This document shows, piece after piece, positions 1 through 9,094 of a stretch of DNA of 64,000 nt; the first letter of the stretch is position 1; every line of letters begins with the position of its first letter. The DNA lies in contig NZ_QASN01000021.1 in NCBI RefSeq assembly GCF_003052585.1, positions 124,001 through 188,000 of the forward strand, in the 5' to 3' direction. The notes beneath the pieces were generated by a model that saw only the letters and a list, made by a program, of their open reading frames with translations, ran no database searches and was not told the origin of the DNA. The translations under genes were made by a program, and so were the position numbers. The stretch comes from Pseudomonas mangrovi (GTDB taxonomy: Bacteria; Pseudomonadota; Gammaproteobacteria; Pseudomonadales; Pseudomonadaceae).

Positions 1-594
1 GCCCGGCTGTTCGCCTGGCTGCGTTCGCGCGACCTGATCTGGCACTACTGGACGCACAACTACCTGCTCGGCGAGAGCCCGCAGGCCTTCGACGTACTCT
101 ACTGGAACGCCGACAACACCCGTCTTCCCGCCGTCCTGCACGGCCAGTTGCTCGAACTGATCCAGCATGAACATCAGGCCGCCAGCCTGCCCCCGGAAGT
201 CTGCGGCGCGCAGGTGGATTTCGCCCGGCTGGACGTCGACAGCTTCGCCGTCGCCGGCATCAGCGATCACATCACCCCCTGGCTCGGCGTGTACCGCTCG
301 ATGCAGGTACTTGGCGGCCGCTGCCAGTTCGTGCTGGCCAACGGCGGGCATATCCAGGCGATTCTCAGCCCCCCAGGCACACCCAGGGCCGGCTATCTGG
401 AGGGCCCGCTTGACGGCCAACCGGCAGATCGCTGGCAGTCCGCTGCACTGCGCGGCGAAGGCAGCTGGTGGCCACGCTGGACGGCCTGGCTGCAGGAGCG
501 CTCGGGTGAGCTGATCGCAGCCGCGCCGAGTGCCGGCAACTGCGAGTACCCGATCATCGAACCGGCCCCTGGCAGCTATGTACACCAGGCCTGA
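1..594 (+). CDS. phaC2: Class II PHA synthase, C-terminal part (gene starts before the window)
   Basis: Polymerises (R)-3-hydroxyacyl-CoA into medium-chain-length PHA at the granule surface. Only the last 197 codons are present, open at the left edge. The motif LYWNADNTRLP (about residues 34-44 here) is typical of PhaC. Two of the three catalytic residues are visible: Asp in GISDHITPW (about residue 89) and His in NGGHIQ (about residue 117). The nucleophilic Cys lies upstream, outside the window. phaD follows after 36 bp and the phasin genes lie beyond it. I call it the second synthase because phaD follows it directly, as in other Pseudomonas. Confidence 0.93.
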   Translation, partial: ARLFAWLRSRDLIWHYWTHNYLLGESPQAFDVLYWNADNTRLPAVLHGQLLELIQHEHQAASLPPEVCGAQVDFARLDVDSFAVAGISDHITPWLGVYRSMQVLGGRCQFVLANGGHIQAILSPPGTPRAGYLEGPLDGQPADRWQSAALRGEGSWWPRWTAWLQERSGELIAAAPSAGNCEYPIIEPAPGSYVHQA

Positions 595-630
595 ACCGGA
601 TCAGCACAGTGCTGGACAAGGGAAAAGCGC

Positions 631-1245
631 ATGAAGACCCGCGAGCGAATTCTCGAGTGTGCCCTGGCGCTGTTCAACGCCAAGGGCGAGTCGAACGTCT
701 CGACCCTGGAGATCGCCACCGAGCTGGGGATCAGTCCGGGCAACCTCTACTACCACTTCCACGGCAAGGAACCGATCATTCTCGAGCTGTTCGAGCGTTT
801 CCGCGCGGAGCTCGAACCACTGCTCGATCCGCCCATGGATCTGCGCCTGGAAATCGACGACTACTGGCTGTTCCTCAACCTGCTTGCCGAACGCCTCGCG
901 CAATATCGTTTCCTGTTCCAGGACCTCGGCAACCTCGCGCACGGCATGCCGAAGCTGGCCCGCGGTGTCCGCCTGTGGCTGAACCAGCTCAAGCGGACGC
1001 TGGCAGCGATGCTCGCGCAACTCAAGGCACAGGGGCAGCTTCGTAGCGACACGCTGGCGCTGGGGCAACTGGTCGAGCAGATCTGCCTGACACTGATCTA
1101 CTCGCTGGATTATCAGCGCATCCTCGGCAGCCCCGGCGAAGTGCGCCTGGTGGTCTACCAGATCATGATGCTGGTGACGCCGCACCTGCAGGAATCACTG
1201 CGCCCGGCAACCGAGCAGCTGGTGCAGAAATACCTGCAGGCCTGA
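631..1245 (+). CDS. phaD: TetR-family PHA regulator PhaD
   Basis: A DNA-binding protein that controls the pha promoters; known in Pseudomonas as a carbon-source-dependent activator of phaC1 and phaI. It has 204 residues, typical of TetR proteins. The N-terminal helix-turn-helix spans about residues 25-50 (IATELGISPGNLYYHFHGK), followed by an all-helical ligand domain. It sits 36 bp after phaC2 on the same strand and faces the phaI-phaF operon. A palindrome in front of phaI (2654-2669) is a candidate binding site. Confidence 0.93.
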   Translation: MKTRERILECALALFNAKGESNVSTLEIATELGISPGNLYYHFHGKEPIILELFERFRAELEPLLDPPMDLRLEIDDYWLFLNLLAERLAQYRFLFQDLGNLAHGMPKLARGVRLWLNQLKRTLAAMLAQLKAQGQLRSDTLALGQLVEQICLTLIYSLDYQRILGSPGEVRLVVYQIMMLVTPHLQESLRPATEQLVQKYLQA

Positions 1246-1323
1246 GCGCCTGCTTCGGCGCAGCATTCTGCGCTATCACTCGCACATCGCGTCCTGCTTC
1301 ATGAGCCCACCTACACACCAATG

Positions 1324-1348
1324 AAAACGCCCGGCACTAGGCCGGGCG
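1324..1348 (-). terminator. Rho-independent terminator of the phaI-phaF operon
   Basis: The perfect 8-bp inverted repeat CGCCCGGC/GCCGGGCG (1328-1335 and 1341-1348) encloses a 5-base loop. Reading the minus strand, the stem is followed by TTTT (1327-1324), 22 bp after the phaF stop. It may also stop phaD transcripts from the other side, but the plus side lacks a good U-tract. Confidence 0.75.
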
Positions 1349-1369
1349 TTGGGTGTTGCTCAGCGCTAC

Positions 1370-2140
1370 TCAGGCCTGGGAGGTCGGAGTGGTGCTCGCT
1401 GCCGGCGTGGCTGCCGGGGTAGCTGCGGGAGCAGGCGCTGCTGCAGCCGGCTTGGCTGCTGCAGGCTTGGCTGCCGCCTTGGGTGCCGCCGGCTTCTTCG
1501 CCGGAGCCTTTTTGGCGACCGGTTTTGCTGCCGGCTTGGCCGCAGGCTTCGGCGCTGCCTTGGCTACGGTCTTCGCCGCCGGCTTGGCGGCTGCCTTGGC
1601 TGCCGGCTTGGCCACAGCCTTGACCGCTTTCGCCGCGGGCTTGGCTGCTGCCTTTGCCAGCGGCTTGGCCGCAGGCTTCGGAGCGGCCTTGGCCAGAGGC
1701 TTGGCAGCCGGTGCAACGGTCTTCGCCGAAACGCCAGTCACCTTTTCCAGCTTGGCGGTCAGCGCCTCGATCTTGGCGTTGAGCTCCTTGACCTCAAGAC
1801 GGCTGGGCACGCCCAGACGCGAGATGGCATGGTTGAGGCGCTTGTCGAAGGCTTCTTCCAGTTCGTTCCACTTGCCCAGGGCAAGACCACGTACTTCATC
1901 GACCTTGGAACGAGCGGACTTGGTTGTCGACTTGACGGCATCGACCTGCTTGTCGACCCCGGTCTTGACCATTTTCTCGGCCTTCTGACCATCCGCGACC
2001 AGCGCGTCGAACAGCTTCTCGCCGTCCTTGCTGACCTTGGAATAGGCACCCAGACCAGCCAGCCAGATCTGCCGAGAGTACTTCTCGATATCGCTGACCC
2101 AGGAGTTGCCTTCTTTCTCTACCTTCTTCTTACCTGCCAT
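1370..2140 (-). CDS. phaF: Phasin PhaF, histone-like PHA granule protein
   Basis: Bifunctional phasin that coats PHA granules and links them to the nucleoid for segregation. Residues 1 to about 140 form the phasin domain, mostly amphipathic helix, with the YSRQIWLAGLGAY motif shared with PhaI. Residues from about 141 to 256 are a low-complexity Ala/Lys/Pro tail built from AAKP-type repeats, like the histone H1 tail, and bind DNA without sequence specificity. The tail length is variable in this family. It is co-transcribed with phaI, which ends 11 bp upstream, and is followed by a strong terminator. Confidence 0.95.
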   Translation of the reverse strand: MAGKKKVEKEGNSWVSDIEKYSRQIWLAGLGAYSKVSKDGEKLFDALVADGQKAEKMVKTGVDKQVDAVKSTTKSARSKVDEVRGLALGKWNELEEAFDKRLNHAISRLGVPSRLEVKELNAKIEALTAKLEKVTGVSAKTVAPAAKPLAKAAPKPAAKPLAKAAAKPAAKAVKAVAKPAAKAAAKPAAKTVAKAAPKPAAKPAAKPVAKKAPAKKPAAPKAAAKPAAAKPAAAAPAPAATPAATPAASTTPTSQA

Positions 2141-2151
2141 CCCAGTCTCCT

Positions 2152-2574
2152 TTATTTTGTCTTGTCCGCACTTGCCAGCATCGCGTTCAGCACGTCGAGC
2201 TTAGCAGAGAGTGCATCAACGTCCTGACGCGAGGGAATACCCATGCGATTGAGAGCCCGGGCAACACGCTCATCGAACGCACCCTGGATCTTCTCGAAGC
2301 GCTCCTCGACCTTGCCTTTCACGCCTTCGAAGCGGTCCTTGACCGGAGCCAGCTTGCCGTTGGCGGCGTCCAGCTGATCGCTGATCAGATCCTTGCCCTT
2401 GCCTTCGAGTTCCTCACCGGCCTGAACCAGACCCTTGATGTAGTCGAGGCCTTCCTGACCCGCCTTGGCATAGGCACCCAGGCCTGCGAGCCAGATCTGG
2501 CGGCTGTAGTGACGGGCTTCACCGAGCAGGTTGCTGGTGGTTTCTACGGTTTCCTTGACGGCTGCCTTGGACAT
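2152..2574 (-). CDS. phaI: Phasin PhaI
   Basis: Small granule-associated phasin of 140 residues. It shares the N-terminal YSRQIWLAGLGAY block with PhaF and the mid-protein pattern RVARALNRMGIPSR (HAISRLGVPSR in PhaF), but lacks the lysine-rich tail. The ATG at 2574 was chosen because the protein then starts MSKAAVKE as in known PhaI proteins and is preceded by GAGG; a longer frame to 2631 exists but has no support. It is the first gene of the phaI-phaF operon. Confidence 0.93.
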   Translation of the reverse strand: MSKAAVKETVETTSNLLGEARHYSRQIWLAGLGAYAKAGQEGLDYIKGLVQAGEELEGKGKDLISDQLDAANGKLAPVKDRFEGVKGKVEERFEKIQGAFDERVARALNRMGIPSRQDVDALSAKLDVLNAMLASADKTK

Positions 2575-2653
2575 GATGGACCTCACTTGGATTCGGAATG
2601 GACGCCCATCGAGTGACAGGCTTGAGCGCAAACCTAGTGAGATAAATTAGAAA

Positions 2654-2669
2654 GCACATACTAATGTGC
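2654..2669. promoter_or_regulatory. Palindrome in front of phaI, candidate PhaD operator
   Basis: GCACATACTAATGTGC is a perfect inverted repeat: two 6-bp half-sites around a 4-bp centre. It lies about 80 bp upstream of the phaI start in locally AT-rich DNA, just past the end of the granule-region gene. The palindrome is seen directly. Assigning it to PhaD is an inference from position, since PhaD is known to bind upstream of phaI in Pseudomonas. Confidence 0.45.
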
Positions 2670-2678
2670 GAAAAAACT

Positions 2679-2957
2679 TCAGGCCTGCAGCGATTTGTCC
2701 AGGGTGTTCTCGATCTCGCGACGGATCGTGCTGCCCAACGCGGAGAGCAGCAGCCCCAGCTTGAGCTCGACACGTACGCTGTCATCACCGACCTCGATGC
2801 GACCATCCGCGCCGCTGCGCTTGAACTCCAGGCAATCGCCATTCCAGCTGCAGCGCACGTCGTACTGACTGGAGAGGCGATCAGCCAGCACCTGGGCACG
2901 CTGGCGGGCCTCCTCGATGCCGAGGTTGTGGGAACGTTCGATGGTGATGCGGGTCAT
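2679..2957 (-). CDS. Polyhydroxyalkanoic acid system family protein (granule-region protein)
   Basis: Small conserved protein of 92 residues found next to phaI in pseudomonads; its biochemical role is not established. It begins MTRITIERSHNLG and shows alternating beta/helix structure with no membrane segment. The ATG at 2957 gives the family N-terminus; an upstream in-frame ATG at 3050 would add 31 residues and run into the ubiE promoter region. It is on the same strand as phaI and about 100 bp upstream, so it could be read through into phaI. Confidence 0.8.
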   Translation of the reverse strand: MTRITIERSHNLGIEEARQRAQVLADRLSSQYDVRCSWNGDCLEFKRSGADGRIEVGDDSVRVELKLGLLLSALGSTIRREIENTLDKSLQA

Positions 2958-3127
2958 GCGTCTGCCCTCTGCGACCTGATGTCGCGCGACTATATCAAGA
3001 ACATCCGGGCGTCGCGCCGACACCGACTTGCGCAGGGTCAAGCTTTTCACGCGCGCGGCGCGGGCAGCAGCCGGCGGCCGCTTTTTGGGTTTAGAATGCC
3101 CGGCACTCTGACTCTGGTGACAGCGAC

Positions 3128-3898
3128 ATGAATGATCCTCGCAAGGGCAGCGATGCCGATCCCATCACCCACTTCGGCTACCAGAGCGTGCCGGAGAGCA
3201 AGAAGGCGGAAAAGGTCGCCGAGGTCTTCCACTCGGTTGCCGCCAAATACGACCTGATGAACGACCTGATGTCCGCCGGCATTCATCGCCTGTGGAAACG
3301 CTTCACCATCGAGCTGTCCGGCGTGCGCAACGGCAACCGGGTGCTCGACATCGCCGGCGGCACCGGCGACCTGACCCGTCAGTTCTCGCGCCTGGTCGGC
3401 CCCCAGGGTGAAGTGGTGCTGGCCGACATCAACGCCTCGATGCTGCAGGTCGGCCGCGACCGCCTGCTCGACAAGGGCACCGCCGGCAACGTGCGCTTCG
3501 TCCAGGCCGATGCCGAGAAGCTGCCCTTCCCGGACAACCATTTCGATGTGGTCACCATCGCCTTCGGCCTGCGCAACGTGACGCACAAGGAAGACGCCCT
3601 GCGCTCGATGCTGCGGGTGCTCAAGCCCGGCGGGCGACTGCTGGTGCTGGAGTTCTCCAAGCCGCGCAGCGCGGTGCTGTCCAAGGCTTACGATGTCTAC
3701 TCCTTCACCCTGCTGCCGATGATGGGCAAGCTGGTCACCAACGACTCGGAAAGCTACCGCTACCTGGCCGAATCGATCCGCATGCATCCCGACCAGGACA
3801 CGCTCAAGGCGATGATGCTGGACGCCGGCTTCGAGCGCGTGACCTACCACAACATGACTGGCGGCATCGTCGCCCTGCACCGCGGCATCAAGCCCTGA
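3128..3898 (+). CDS. ubiE: Ubiquinone/menaquinone C-methyltransferase UbiE
   Basis: SAM-dependent methyltransferase that adds the C-methyl group to the benzoquinol ring in ubiquinone synthesis. It has 256 residues, full length for the family. Motif [16 protein letters not shown], lies at about residue 75; post-I and motif III regions include [14 protein letters not shown]. It is the first gene of a three-gene overlapping set: its TGA shares bases with the ubiJ ATG. Confidence 0.97.
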   Translation: MNDPRKGSDADPITHFGYQSVPESKKAEKVAEVFHSVAAKYDLMNDLMSAGIHRLWKRFTIELSGVRNGNRVLDIAGGTGDLTRQFSRLVGPQGEVVLADINASMLQVGRDRLLDKGTAGNVRFVQADAEKLPFPDNHFDVVTIAFGLRNVTHKEDALRSMLRVLKPGGRLLVLEFSKPRSAVLSKAYDVYSFTLLPMMGKLVTNDSESYRYLAESIRMHPDQDTLKAMMLDAGFERVTYHNMTGGIVALHRGIKP

Positions 3899-4521
3899 TG
3901 CTGAGCCTGGCGCTACTGGCAGCCGCCGAGCACGGCATCAACCGCGTGCTGCGCCTCGACAGCACGGCGTTGCCGCGCCTGGCACCGCTGGCCGGCAAGG
4001 TCATCCTGATCGAGTGCCCGGCGCCGGCGCTGCAGCTGTTCCTGCTGCCCGATGCCCAGGGCCTGCGGCTGGCGCAGGAGTGGCAGGCCGAGCCGGACTG
4101 TCGCCTGCGCGCGCCGGCGTCGAGTCTTCTGCGGCTCGCCCTGAGCACGCAGAAGACTGCCGTTCTGCACGAGCCCGAGGTGCAGTTGCTCGGCAATGCC
4201 GACGTGCTGCTGAGCCTGGCCGGCGTACTGCAGGATCTCGACCTCGACTGGGAATACGAGCTCAGCCGCTGGCTCGGCCCGGTCGCGGCCGGCCTGCTCG
4301 GCAGCAACCTGCGCGGCGGCGCACGCTGGACCCGGCGCAGTCTCGACAGCCTGCGCCTGGATCTTGCCGACTACCTCGGCGAGGAGTCGCGTAGCCTGGT
4401 CGGCCGCCGCGAAGCCGAAGCCCGCTTCGCCGAAATGGATGCCCTCAAGCTCCGCCTGGATCGCCTCGAAGCCCGCACCGAGCGCCTAGCCCGCAAACCC
4501 GATACAAGCGAAAACGCATGA
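3898..4521 (+). CDS. ubiJ: Ubiquinone biosynthesis accessory factor UbiJ (SCP2-like)
   Basis: Lipid-binding accessory protein of the soluble ubiquinone synthesis complex, thought to hold the hydrophobic intermediates. It has 207 residues: an SCP2-type sterol-carrier fold in the first half (about residues 15-115) and a basic, helical C-terminal third that looks like a coiled coil ([20 protein letters not shown]). It overlaps ubiE by one base and ubiB by 4, so all three are translated together. Confidence 0.92.
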   Translation: MLSLALLAAAEHGINRVLRLDSTALPRLAPLAGKVILIECPAPALQLFLLPDAQGLRLAQEWQAEPDCRLRAPASSLLRLALSTQKTAVLHEPEVQLLGNADVLLSLAGVLQDLDLDWEYELSRWLGPVAAGLLGSNLRGGARWTRRSLDSLRLDLADYLGEESRSLVGRREAEARFAEMDALKLRLDRLEARTERLARKPDTSENA

Positions 4522-6128
4522 AGCTGCTCGCCATCCGCCGCCTCTTCCACATCCAGCGCGTAGTCATTCGCTACCGCCTCGACGATCTGGTCTTCGCTCT
4601 GCCCATGCTGCCCTGGTGGCTGCGCGCGCTGCGCCTGCTGATGCCGTGGCGCTGGCTGCCACGGCGCGAGCTGGCACTGACCCGCGGCGAACGCCTGCGC
4701 CTGGCGCTACAGGACCTGGGGCCGATCTTCATCAAGTTCGGCCAGTTGCTGTCCACCCGTCGCGACCTGCTGCCGCCGGACATCGCCGACGAGCTGGCCT
4801 TCCTCCAGGACCAGGTGCCGCCCTTCGAGCCCGCCATTGCCGTTGCCCTGATCGAGGAACAGCTGGGCCTCAAGCTTGAGCAGGTGTTCACCCGTTTCGA
4901 CCAGCAGGCCCTGGCGTCGGCCTCGATTGCCCAGGTCCACGCCGCGCGACTGAAAAGCGGTGAGGAAGTGGTGGTCAAGGTGATCCGCCCGGGTTTGAAA
5001 CCGATCATTCGCCAGGATCTGGCCTGGCTGTTCCTGCTCGCGCGGATCGCCGAGAAGGCCTCGGCCGATGCCCGCCGCCTGCGTCCGGTAGAGGTGGTCG
5101 GCGACTACGAGAAGACCATCTTCGATGAGTTGGACCTGCTGCGCGAAGCAGCCAACACCAGCCAGCTGCGACGCAATTTCGAGGACTCGCCGCTGCTCTA
5201 CGTGCCCCAGGTGTACTGGGACTGGTGCCGCCCCCAGGTACTGGTCAGCGAGCGCATCTATGGCATCCCGGTAACCGACCTGGACGCACTGGCCGATCAG
5301 CGTACCGACATGAAGCTTCTGGCCGAACGCGGCGTGGAGATCTTCTTCACCCAGGTGTTCCGCGACAGCTTCTTCCACGCCGACATGCACCCCGGCAACA
5401 TCTTCGTCAGCACCCGCCAACCCTGGAACCCGCAGTACATCGCCATCGATTGCGGCATCGTCGGCAGCCTGACACCGGAAGACCAGGACTACCTGGCGCG
5501 CAACGTGATGGCCTTCTTCAAGCGCGACTACCGCAAGGTCGCCCAGCTGCACATCGACTCCGGCTGGGTGCCGGCGGAAACCAAGGTCAACGAGTTCGAG
5601 GCAGCGATCCGCACCGTCTGCGAGCCGATCTTCGACAAGCCCTTGAAGGACATCTCCTTCGGCCAGTTGCTGCTGCGCCTGTTTCAGACTGCACGGCGCT
5701 TCAACATGGAAGTCCAGCCGCAACTGGTGCTGTTGCAGAAGACCCTGCTCAACATCGAAGGGCTGGGTCGCCAGCTGTATCCGGACCTCGATCTGTGGAG
5801 CACCGCGCTGCCATACCTGGAGCGCTGGATGCGCGAGCGGCATAGCCCGAAGAATCTGCTGCAGAGCATGCAGACCCAGGTCGAACAATTGCCGCACCTG
5901 GCCGGCATGACTCGCGAGCTGCTCGAGCGCATGGCCCAGCCGCACCATGAAAACGCGCCGCCACCGTGGCGCGAGCGACAGGACGGCCGCGTGCTGCGCC
6001 TGCTCGGTGCCGGGCTGCTGACCGGCGGCGCGGTGCTGATCGCCAGCGCCGCGGCCCCGCTGACCCTGGTCGCCTGGCCCGCCTGGCTGATGGGTGGCGC
6101 CGGTCTGTACCTGGTCATCCGCCGATAG
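4518..6128 (+). CDS. ubiB: UbiB, ABC1/ADCK-like atypical kinase
   Basis: Membrane-attached atypical kinase/ATPase needed for ubiquinone synthesis. It has 536 residues, normal for UbiB. Visible signatures are the KxGQ motif ([13 protein letters not shown], about residue 75), the Ala-rich loop [11 protein letters not shown] and the catalytic region [12 protein letters not shown] with the following DCGIVG. Two hydrophobic segments at the C-terminus (about residues 495-535) anchor it to the inner membrane. It ends the ubiEJB operon; hisI starts 76 bp later. Confidence 0.97.
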   Translation: MKLLAIRRLFHIQRVVIRYRLDDLVFALPMLPWWLRALRLLMPWRWLPRRELALTRGERLRLALQDLGPIFIKFGQLLSTRRDLLPPDIADELAFLQDQVPPFEPAIAVALIEEQLGLKLEQVFTRFDQQALASASIAQVHAARLKSGEEVVVKVIRPGLKPIIRQDLAWLFLLARIAEKASADARRLRPVEVVGDYEKTIFDELDLLREAANTSQLRRNFEDSPLLYVPQVYWDWCRPQVLVSERIYGIPVTDLDALADQRTDMKLLAERGVEIFFTQVFRDSFFHADMHPGNIFVSTRQPWNPQYIAIDCGIVGSLTPEDQDYLARNVMAFFKRDYRKVAQLHIDSGWVPAETKVNEFEAAIRTVCEPIFDKPLKDISFGQLLLRLFQTARRFNMEVQPQLVLLQKTLLNIEGLGRQLYPDLDLWSTALPYLERWMRERHSPKNLLQSMQTQVEQLPHLAGMTRELLERMAQPHHENAPPPWRERQDGRVLRLLGAGLLTGGAVLIASAAAPLTLVAWPAWLMGGAGLYLVIRR

Positions 6129-6204
6129 CCAGTGCCGGGCGCGGCTGGCACACTGCGCGAACGCGCGCCAAGTAACGAGAGCCCACGGGGCCGGAACACA
6201 GAGC

Positions 6205-6606
6205 ATGACCGACTGGCTTGACGAAATTCACTGGGACGCCGACGGGCTGGTCCCTGCCATCGCCCAGGATCACCAAACCGGGCGCATCCTGATGATGGCC
6301 TGGATGAACCGCGAAGCGCTGGCGCTGACCGTCGCCGAAGGCCGTGCCATCTACTGGTCACGTTCGCGTGGCAGACTCTGGCGCAAGGGCGAGGAGTCCG
6401 GCCACGTACAGAAGCTGCATGAATTGCGTCTGGACTGCGACGCCGACGTCGTCACCCTGCAGGTCGAGCAGCTTGGCGGTATCGCCTGTCACACCGGCCG
6501 GCAAAGCTGCTTCTATCGGGTCTTTGATAACGGCAACTGGAAAACCGTCGATGCGGTCATCAAGGACCCCGACGCCATCTACCACAAGGGCCACAGCCAT
6601 GAGTGA
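6205..6606 (+). CDS. hisI: Phosphoribosyl-AMP cyclohydrolase HisI
   Basis: Opens the adenine ring of PR-AMP, the third step of histidine synthesis. It has 133 residues and is monofunctional, with HisE a separate gene as usual in pseudomonads. Zinc and metal ligands are visible in LDCDAD and ACHTGRQSC. The start at 6205 gives [11 protein letters not shown], the family N-terminus. Its last 8 bases overlap hisE, so the two are coupled. Confidence 0.96.
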   Translation: MTDWLDEIHWDADGLVPAIAQDHQTGRILMMAWMNREALALTVAEGRAIYWSRSRGRLWRKGEESGHVQKLHELRLDCDADVVTLQVEQLGGIACHTGRQSCFYRVFDNGNWKTVDAVIKDPDAIYHKGHSHE

Positions 6607-6931
6607 CACCCTCACCCGCCTGGCCGAAGTGCTCGAGTCGCGCAAGGGCGCGGCGGCAGACAGCTCCTATGTCGCCAGCCTCTATCACAAGGGCCTGAAC
6701 AAGATTCTGGAAAAGGTCGGTGAGGAGTCGGTGGAAACCATCCTCGCCGCCAAGGATGCCGCAGTCAGCGGCGACTGCAGCGACCTGATCTACGAGACTG
6801 CCGACCTCTGGTTCCACAGCCTGGTCATGCTCGCCGCGCTCGGCCAGCATCCGCAGGCGGTGCTGGACGAACTGGAGCGACGCTTCGGCCTCTCCGGGCA
6901 TGCGGAAAAAGCCGCACGCCCGAGCAACTGA
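6599..6931 (+). CDS. hisE: Phosphoribosyl-ATP pyrophosphatase HisE
   Basis: Removes pyrophosphate from PR-ATP, the second step of histidine synthesis. It has 110 residues, an all-alpha MazG-like fold with the metal-binding [16 protein letters not shown] and the downstream ETADLWFH motif. The start overlaps the end of hisI by 8 bp, which fixes it. tatA follows 27 bp later; the hisIE-tatABC order is conserved in Pseudomonas. Confidence 0.96.
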   Translation: MSDTLTRLAEVLESRKGAAADSSYVASLYHKGLNKILEKVGEESVETILAAKDAAVSGDCSDLIYETADLWFHSLVMLAALGQHPQAVLDELERRFGLSGHAEKAARPSN

Positions 6932-6958
6932 CACTTTTCACTTTCGCGGAGAACTTCC

Positions 6959-7186
6959 ATGGGTATCGGCGGCATAAGCATCTGGCAACTCCTGATCATC
7001 CTCCTCATCGTCGTCATGCTGTTCGGCACCAAGCGCCTGCGCAACATCGGCTCCGATCTGGGTGATGCCATCCGCGGTTTCCGCAAGTCGGTGAACAGCG
7101 AAGAAAAACCGCCGGTGGAAGACGATAAAGGTCAGACCATCGACGCCCAGGCGCGCAAGGTCGAAGAACCGAGCCGCAAGGACTAA
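6959..7186 (+). CDS. tatA: Sec-independent translocase subunit TatA
   Basis: Forms the size-variable channel that moves folded proteins across the inner membrane. It has 75 residues with one N-terminal membrane helix (about 5-22, [18 protein letters not shown]), then an amphipathic helix ([11 protein letters not shown]) and an acidic tail. The FGxxRLRxIG hinge is present. It is the first gene of tatABC. Confidence 0.95.
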   Translation: MGIGGISIWQLLIILLIVVMLFGTKRLRNIGSDLGDAIRGFRKSVNSEEKPPVEDDKGQTIDAQARKVEEPSRKD

Positions 7187-7198
7187 GAGCGCCCAGCC

Positions 7199-7543
7199 AT
7201 GTTCGATGTCGGCTTCACCGAGCTGCTGTTGGTCGGCCTGGTTGCCCTGCTGGTGCTCGGCCCCGAGCGCCTGCCCGTCGCTGCGCGTACCGCCGGCCTG
7301 TGGATCGGCCGGCTCAAGCGCAGCGTCGGCGCGATCAAGGCAGAGGTCGAGCGCGAGATCGGCGCCGACGAAATCCGCCGCCAGCTGCACAATGAGCGCA
7401 TTCTCGAGCTGGAGCGGGAAATGAACCGCAATCTGCTCGACGACAAGCTCGCCGAAGCGCCCCCCCGCGCTGAGGACGCTGCCCCGGCAGCGCCCGCCGC
7501 GAGCGCCGAGCAGTCCTCCCAGGATCCACCCGCCAAACCATGA
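7199..7543 (+). CDS. tatB: Sec-independent translocase subunit TatB
   Basis: Part of the TatBC receptor that recognises twin-arginine signal peptides. It has 114 residues. The N-terminus [19 protein letters not shown] with LGPERLP is the classical TatB signature, with a helix, the Gly-Pro hinge, then a long amphipathic helix and an Ala/Pro-rich tail. The stop overlaps the tatC start by 4 bp. Confidence 0.95.
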   Translation: MFDVGFTELLLVGLVALLVLGPERLPVAARTAGLWIGRLKRSVGAIKAEVEREIGADEIRRQLHNERILELEREMNRNLLDDKLAEAPPRAEDAAPAAPAASAEQSSQDPPAKP

Positions 7544-8340
7544 CCGACAGTACCCAGCACGACCGCGAAATGCCCCTGGTTGCGCACCTGACCGAACTGC
7601 GCAACCGAGTACTGCGCTGTGTGGTGGCGGTGCTGCTGATCTTTGGCGTGCTGTTCTACTTCGCCCAGGACATCTACGCGCTGGTCGCGGCGCCATTGCG
7701 CGCCTATCTGCCGGAAGGCGCGACCATGATCGCCACGGGCGTCGCTTCGCCGTTCCTGACGCCGTTCAAGCTGACTCTGGTGATAGCGCTATTCCTCGCC
7801 ATGCCGGTGGTGCTGCAGCAGATCTGGGGCTTCATCGCGCCGGGCCTGTACAAGCACGAGAAGCGCATTGCCGTACCGCTGCTGATCTCCAGCATCTTGC
7901 TGTTCTATGCCGGCATGGCGTTCGCCTATTTCGTGGTCTTCCCGATCATGTTCGGCTTCTTCGCCAGCGTGACGCCGGAAGGCGTGGCGATGATGACCGA
8001 TATCGGCCAGTACCTGGATTTCGTCCTGACCCTGTTCTTCGCCTTCGGCGTGGCTTTCGAGATACCGGTGGCGACCTTCCTGCTGATCTGGGTCGGCATC
8101 GCCGACGTCACCTCGCTGCGACGCAGCCGCCCCTATGTAGTGGTCGGCTGCTTTGTTGTCGGGATGGTTCTGACCCCGCCAGACATCTTCTCGCAGACGC
8201 TGCTGGCACTGCCGATGTGGCTGCTGTTCGAAGCGGGCCTGCTGTTCGGCAGCATGGTCAGCAAGCGTGACGACGCCGAAGAGAACTTCCGTGGCGACAC
8301 CGACGAAGATCACGACCAGCCCCCCGCTGCAAATCCGTGA
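7540..8340 (+). CDS. tatC: Sec-independent translocase subunit TatC
   Basis: Core receptor of the Tat system that binds the twin-arginine motif. It has 266 residues and six predicted membrane helices. The N-terminal block [14 protein letters not shown] and the first periplasmic loop are typical. The charged, hydrophilic C-terminal tail (after about residue 235) is longer than in E. coli but usual for pseudomonads. It overlaps tatB upstream and rsmE downstream by 4 bases each. Confidence 0.97.
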   Translation: MTDSTQHDREMPLVAHLTELRNRVLRCVVAVLLIFGVLFYFAQDIYALVAAPLRAYLPEGATMIATGVASPFLTPFKLTLVIALFLAMPVVLQQIWGFIAPGLYKHEKRIAVPLLISSILLFYAGMAFAYFVVFPIMFGFFASVTPEGVAMMTDIGQYLDFVLTLFFAFGVAFEIPVATFLLIWVGIADVTSLRRSRPYVVVGCFVVGMVLTPPDIFSQTLLALPMWLLFEAGLLFGSMVSKRDDAEENFRGDTDEDHDQPPAANP

Positions 8341-9044
8341 ACCTGCTGCTACTCGAAGAGGACGACTTCGTTGCCGCGGACCGGGCGCTGTTGCGTGGCC
8401 GCCGCCTCACCCATCTGCACGAGGTACATCGTGCGGCGGTGGGTGATCAGCTGCGTGTCGGTCGCCTCGACGGCCTGATGGGCCGCGCCATCCTGCTGCG
8501 CCTGGAAGCAGGCGAAGCAGAGCTGACCATCGAGCTGGACCAACCCCCACCGGCCAAGCTGCCGCTCACCCTGCTGCTCGCCGTACCGCGGCCGAAGATG
8601 CTCAAGCGCATTCTGCAGACGGTCGCCGCCATGGGCGTCGAACACCTGGTTCTGATCAACAGCTTCCGGGTGGAAAAGAGCTTCTGGCAGACCCCCTTCC
8701 TGGCGCCGGAAAAGATTCGTGAGCAGCTGATCCTCGGTTTGGAACAGTCACGCGATACGCACCTGCCGCACGTGACGGTCGAAAAGCGCTTCAAGCCCTT
8801 CGTCGAGGATCGCCTGCCACAACTCGCCGCAGGCACCACCGCACTGGTGGCGCACCCCGGCCCGTTTCCGCCCTGCCCCCGCGCCATCGAAGGCCGGGTG
8901 ACCCTGGCCATCGGCCCGGAGGGCGGCTGGATACCCTACGAGGTCGAGATGCTGCAGGCCGCCGGGCTGACGCCGGTGCAGCTCGGCGAGCGCATCCTGC
9001 GGGTGGAAACGGCAGTCCCGGCGTTGCTCGCACGACTGTTCTGA
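8337..9044 (+). CDS. rsmE: 16S rRNA m3U1498 methyltransferase RsmE
   Basis: Methylates U1498 of 16S rRNA in the small subunit. It has 235 residues: an N-terminal PUA-like domain and a C-terminal SPOUT (trefoil knot) domain with [11 protein letters not shown] and the [11 protein letters not shown] motif that binds SAM. It starts with GTG inside the tatC stop (GTGA). It appears to be the last gene of the hisIE-tatABC-rsmE run. Confidence 0.95.
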   Translation: MNLLLLEEDDFVAADRALLRGRRLTHLHEVHRAAVGDQLRVGRLDGLMGRAILLRLEAGEAELTIELDQPPPAKLPLTLLLAVPRPKMLKRILQTVAAMGVEHLVLINSFRVEKSFWQTPFLAPEKIREQLILGLEQSRDTHLPHVTVEKRFKPFVEDRLPQLAAGTTALVAHPGPFPPCPRAIEGRVTLAIGPEGGWIPYEVEMLQAAGLTPVQLGERILRVETAVPALLARLF

Positions 9045-9094
9045 GGCCCGCTCCGAGCGCCAGACGGAGCCGACGCAACGCTGCCTGCGCAGGA

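Noticed and set aside
1480..1720. Tandem repeats within phaF considered as a separate repeat element
   Set aside because: They encode the normal Ala/Lys/Pro tail of PhaF.
4707..6206. Minus-strand open frame of 499 codons opposite ubiB
   Set aside because: Shadow of ubiB; the sequence is rich in Gln, Leu and Asp as expected for an antisense frame in GC-rich DNA.
9050..9070. Hairpin GCTCCG/CGGAGC after rsmE considered as a terminator
   Set aside because: Only a 6-bp stem, a 9-base loop and no T-run on either side.
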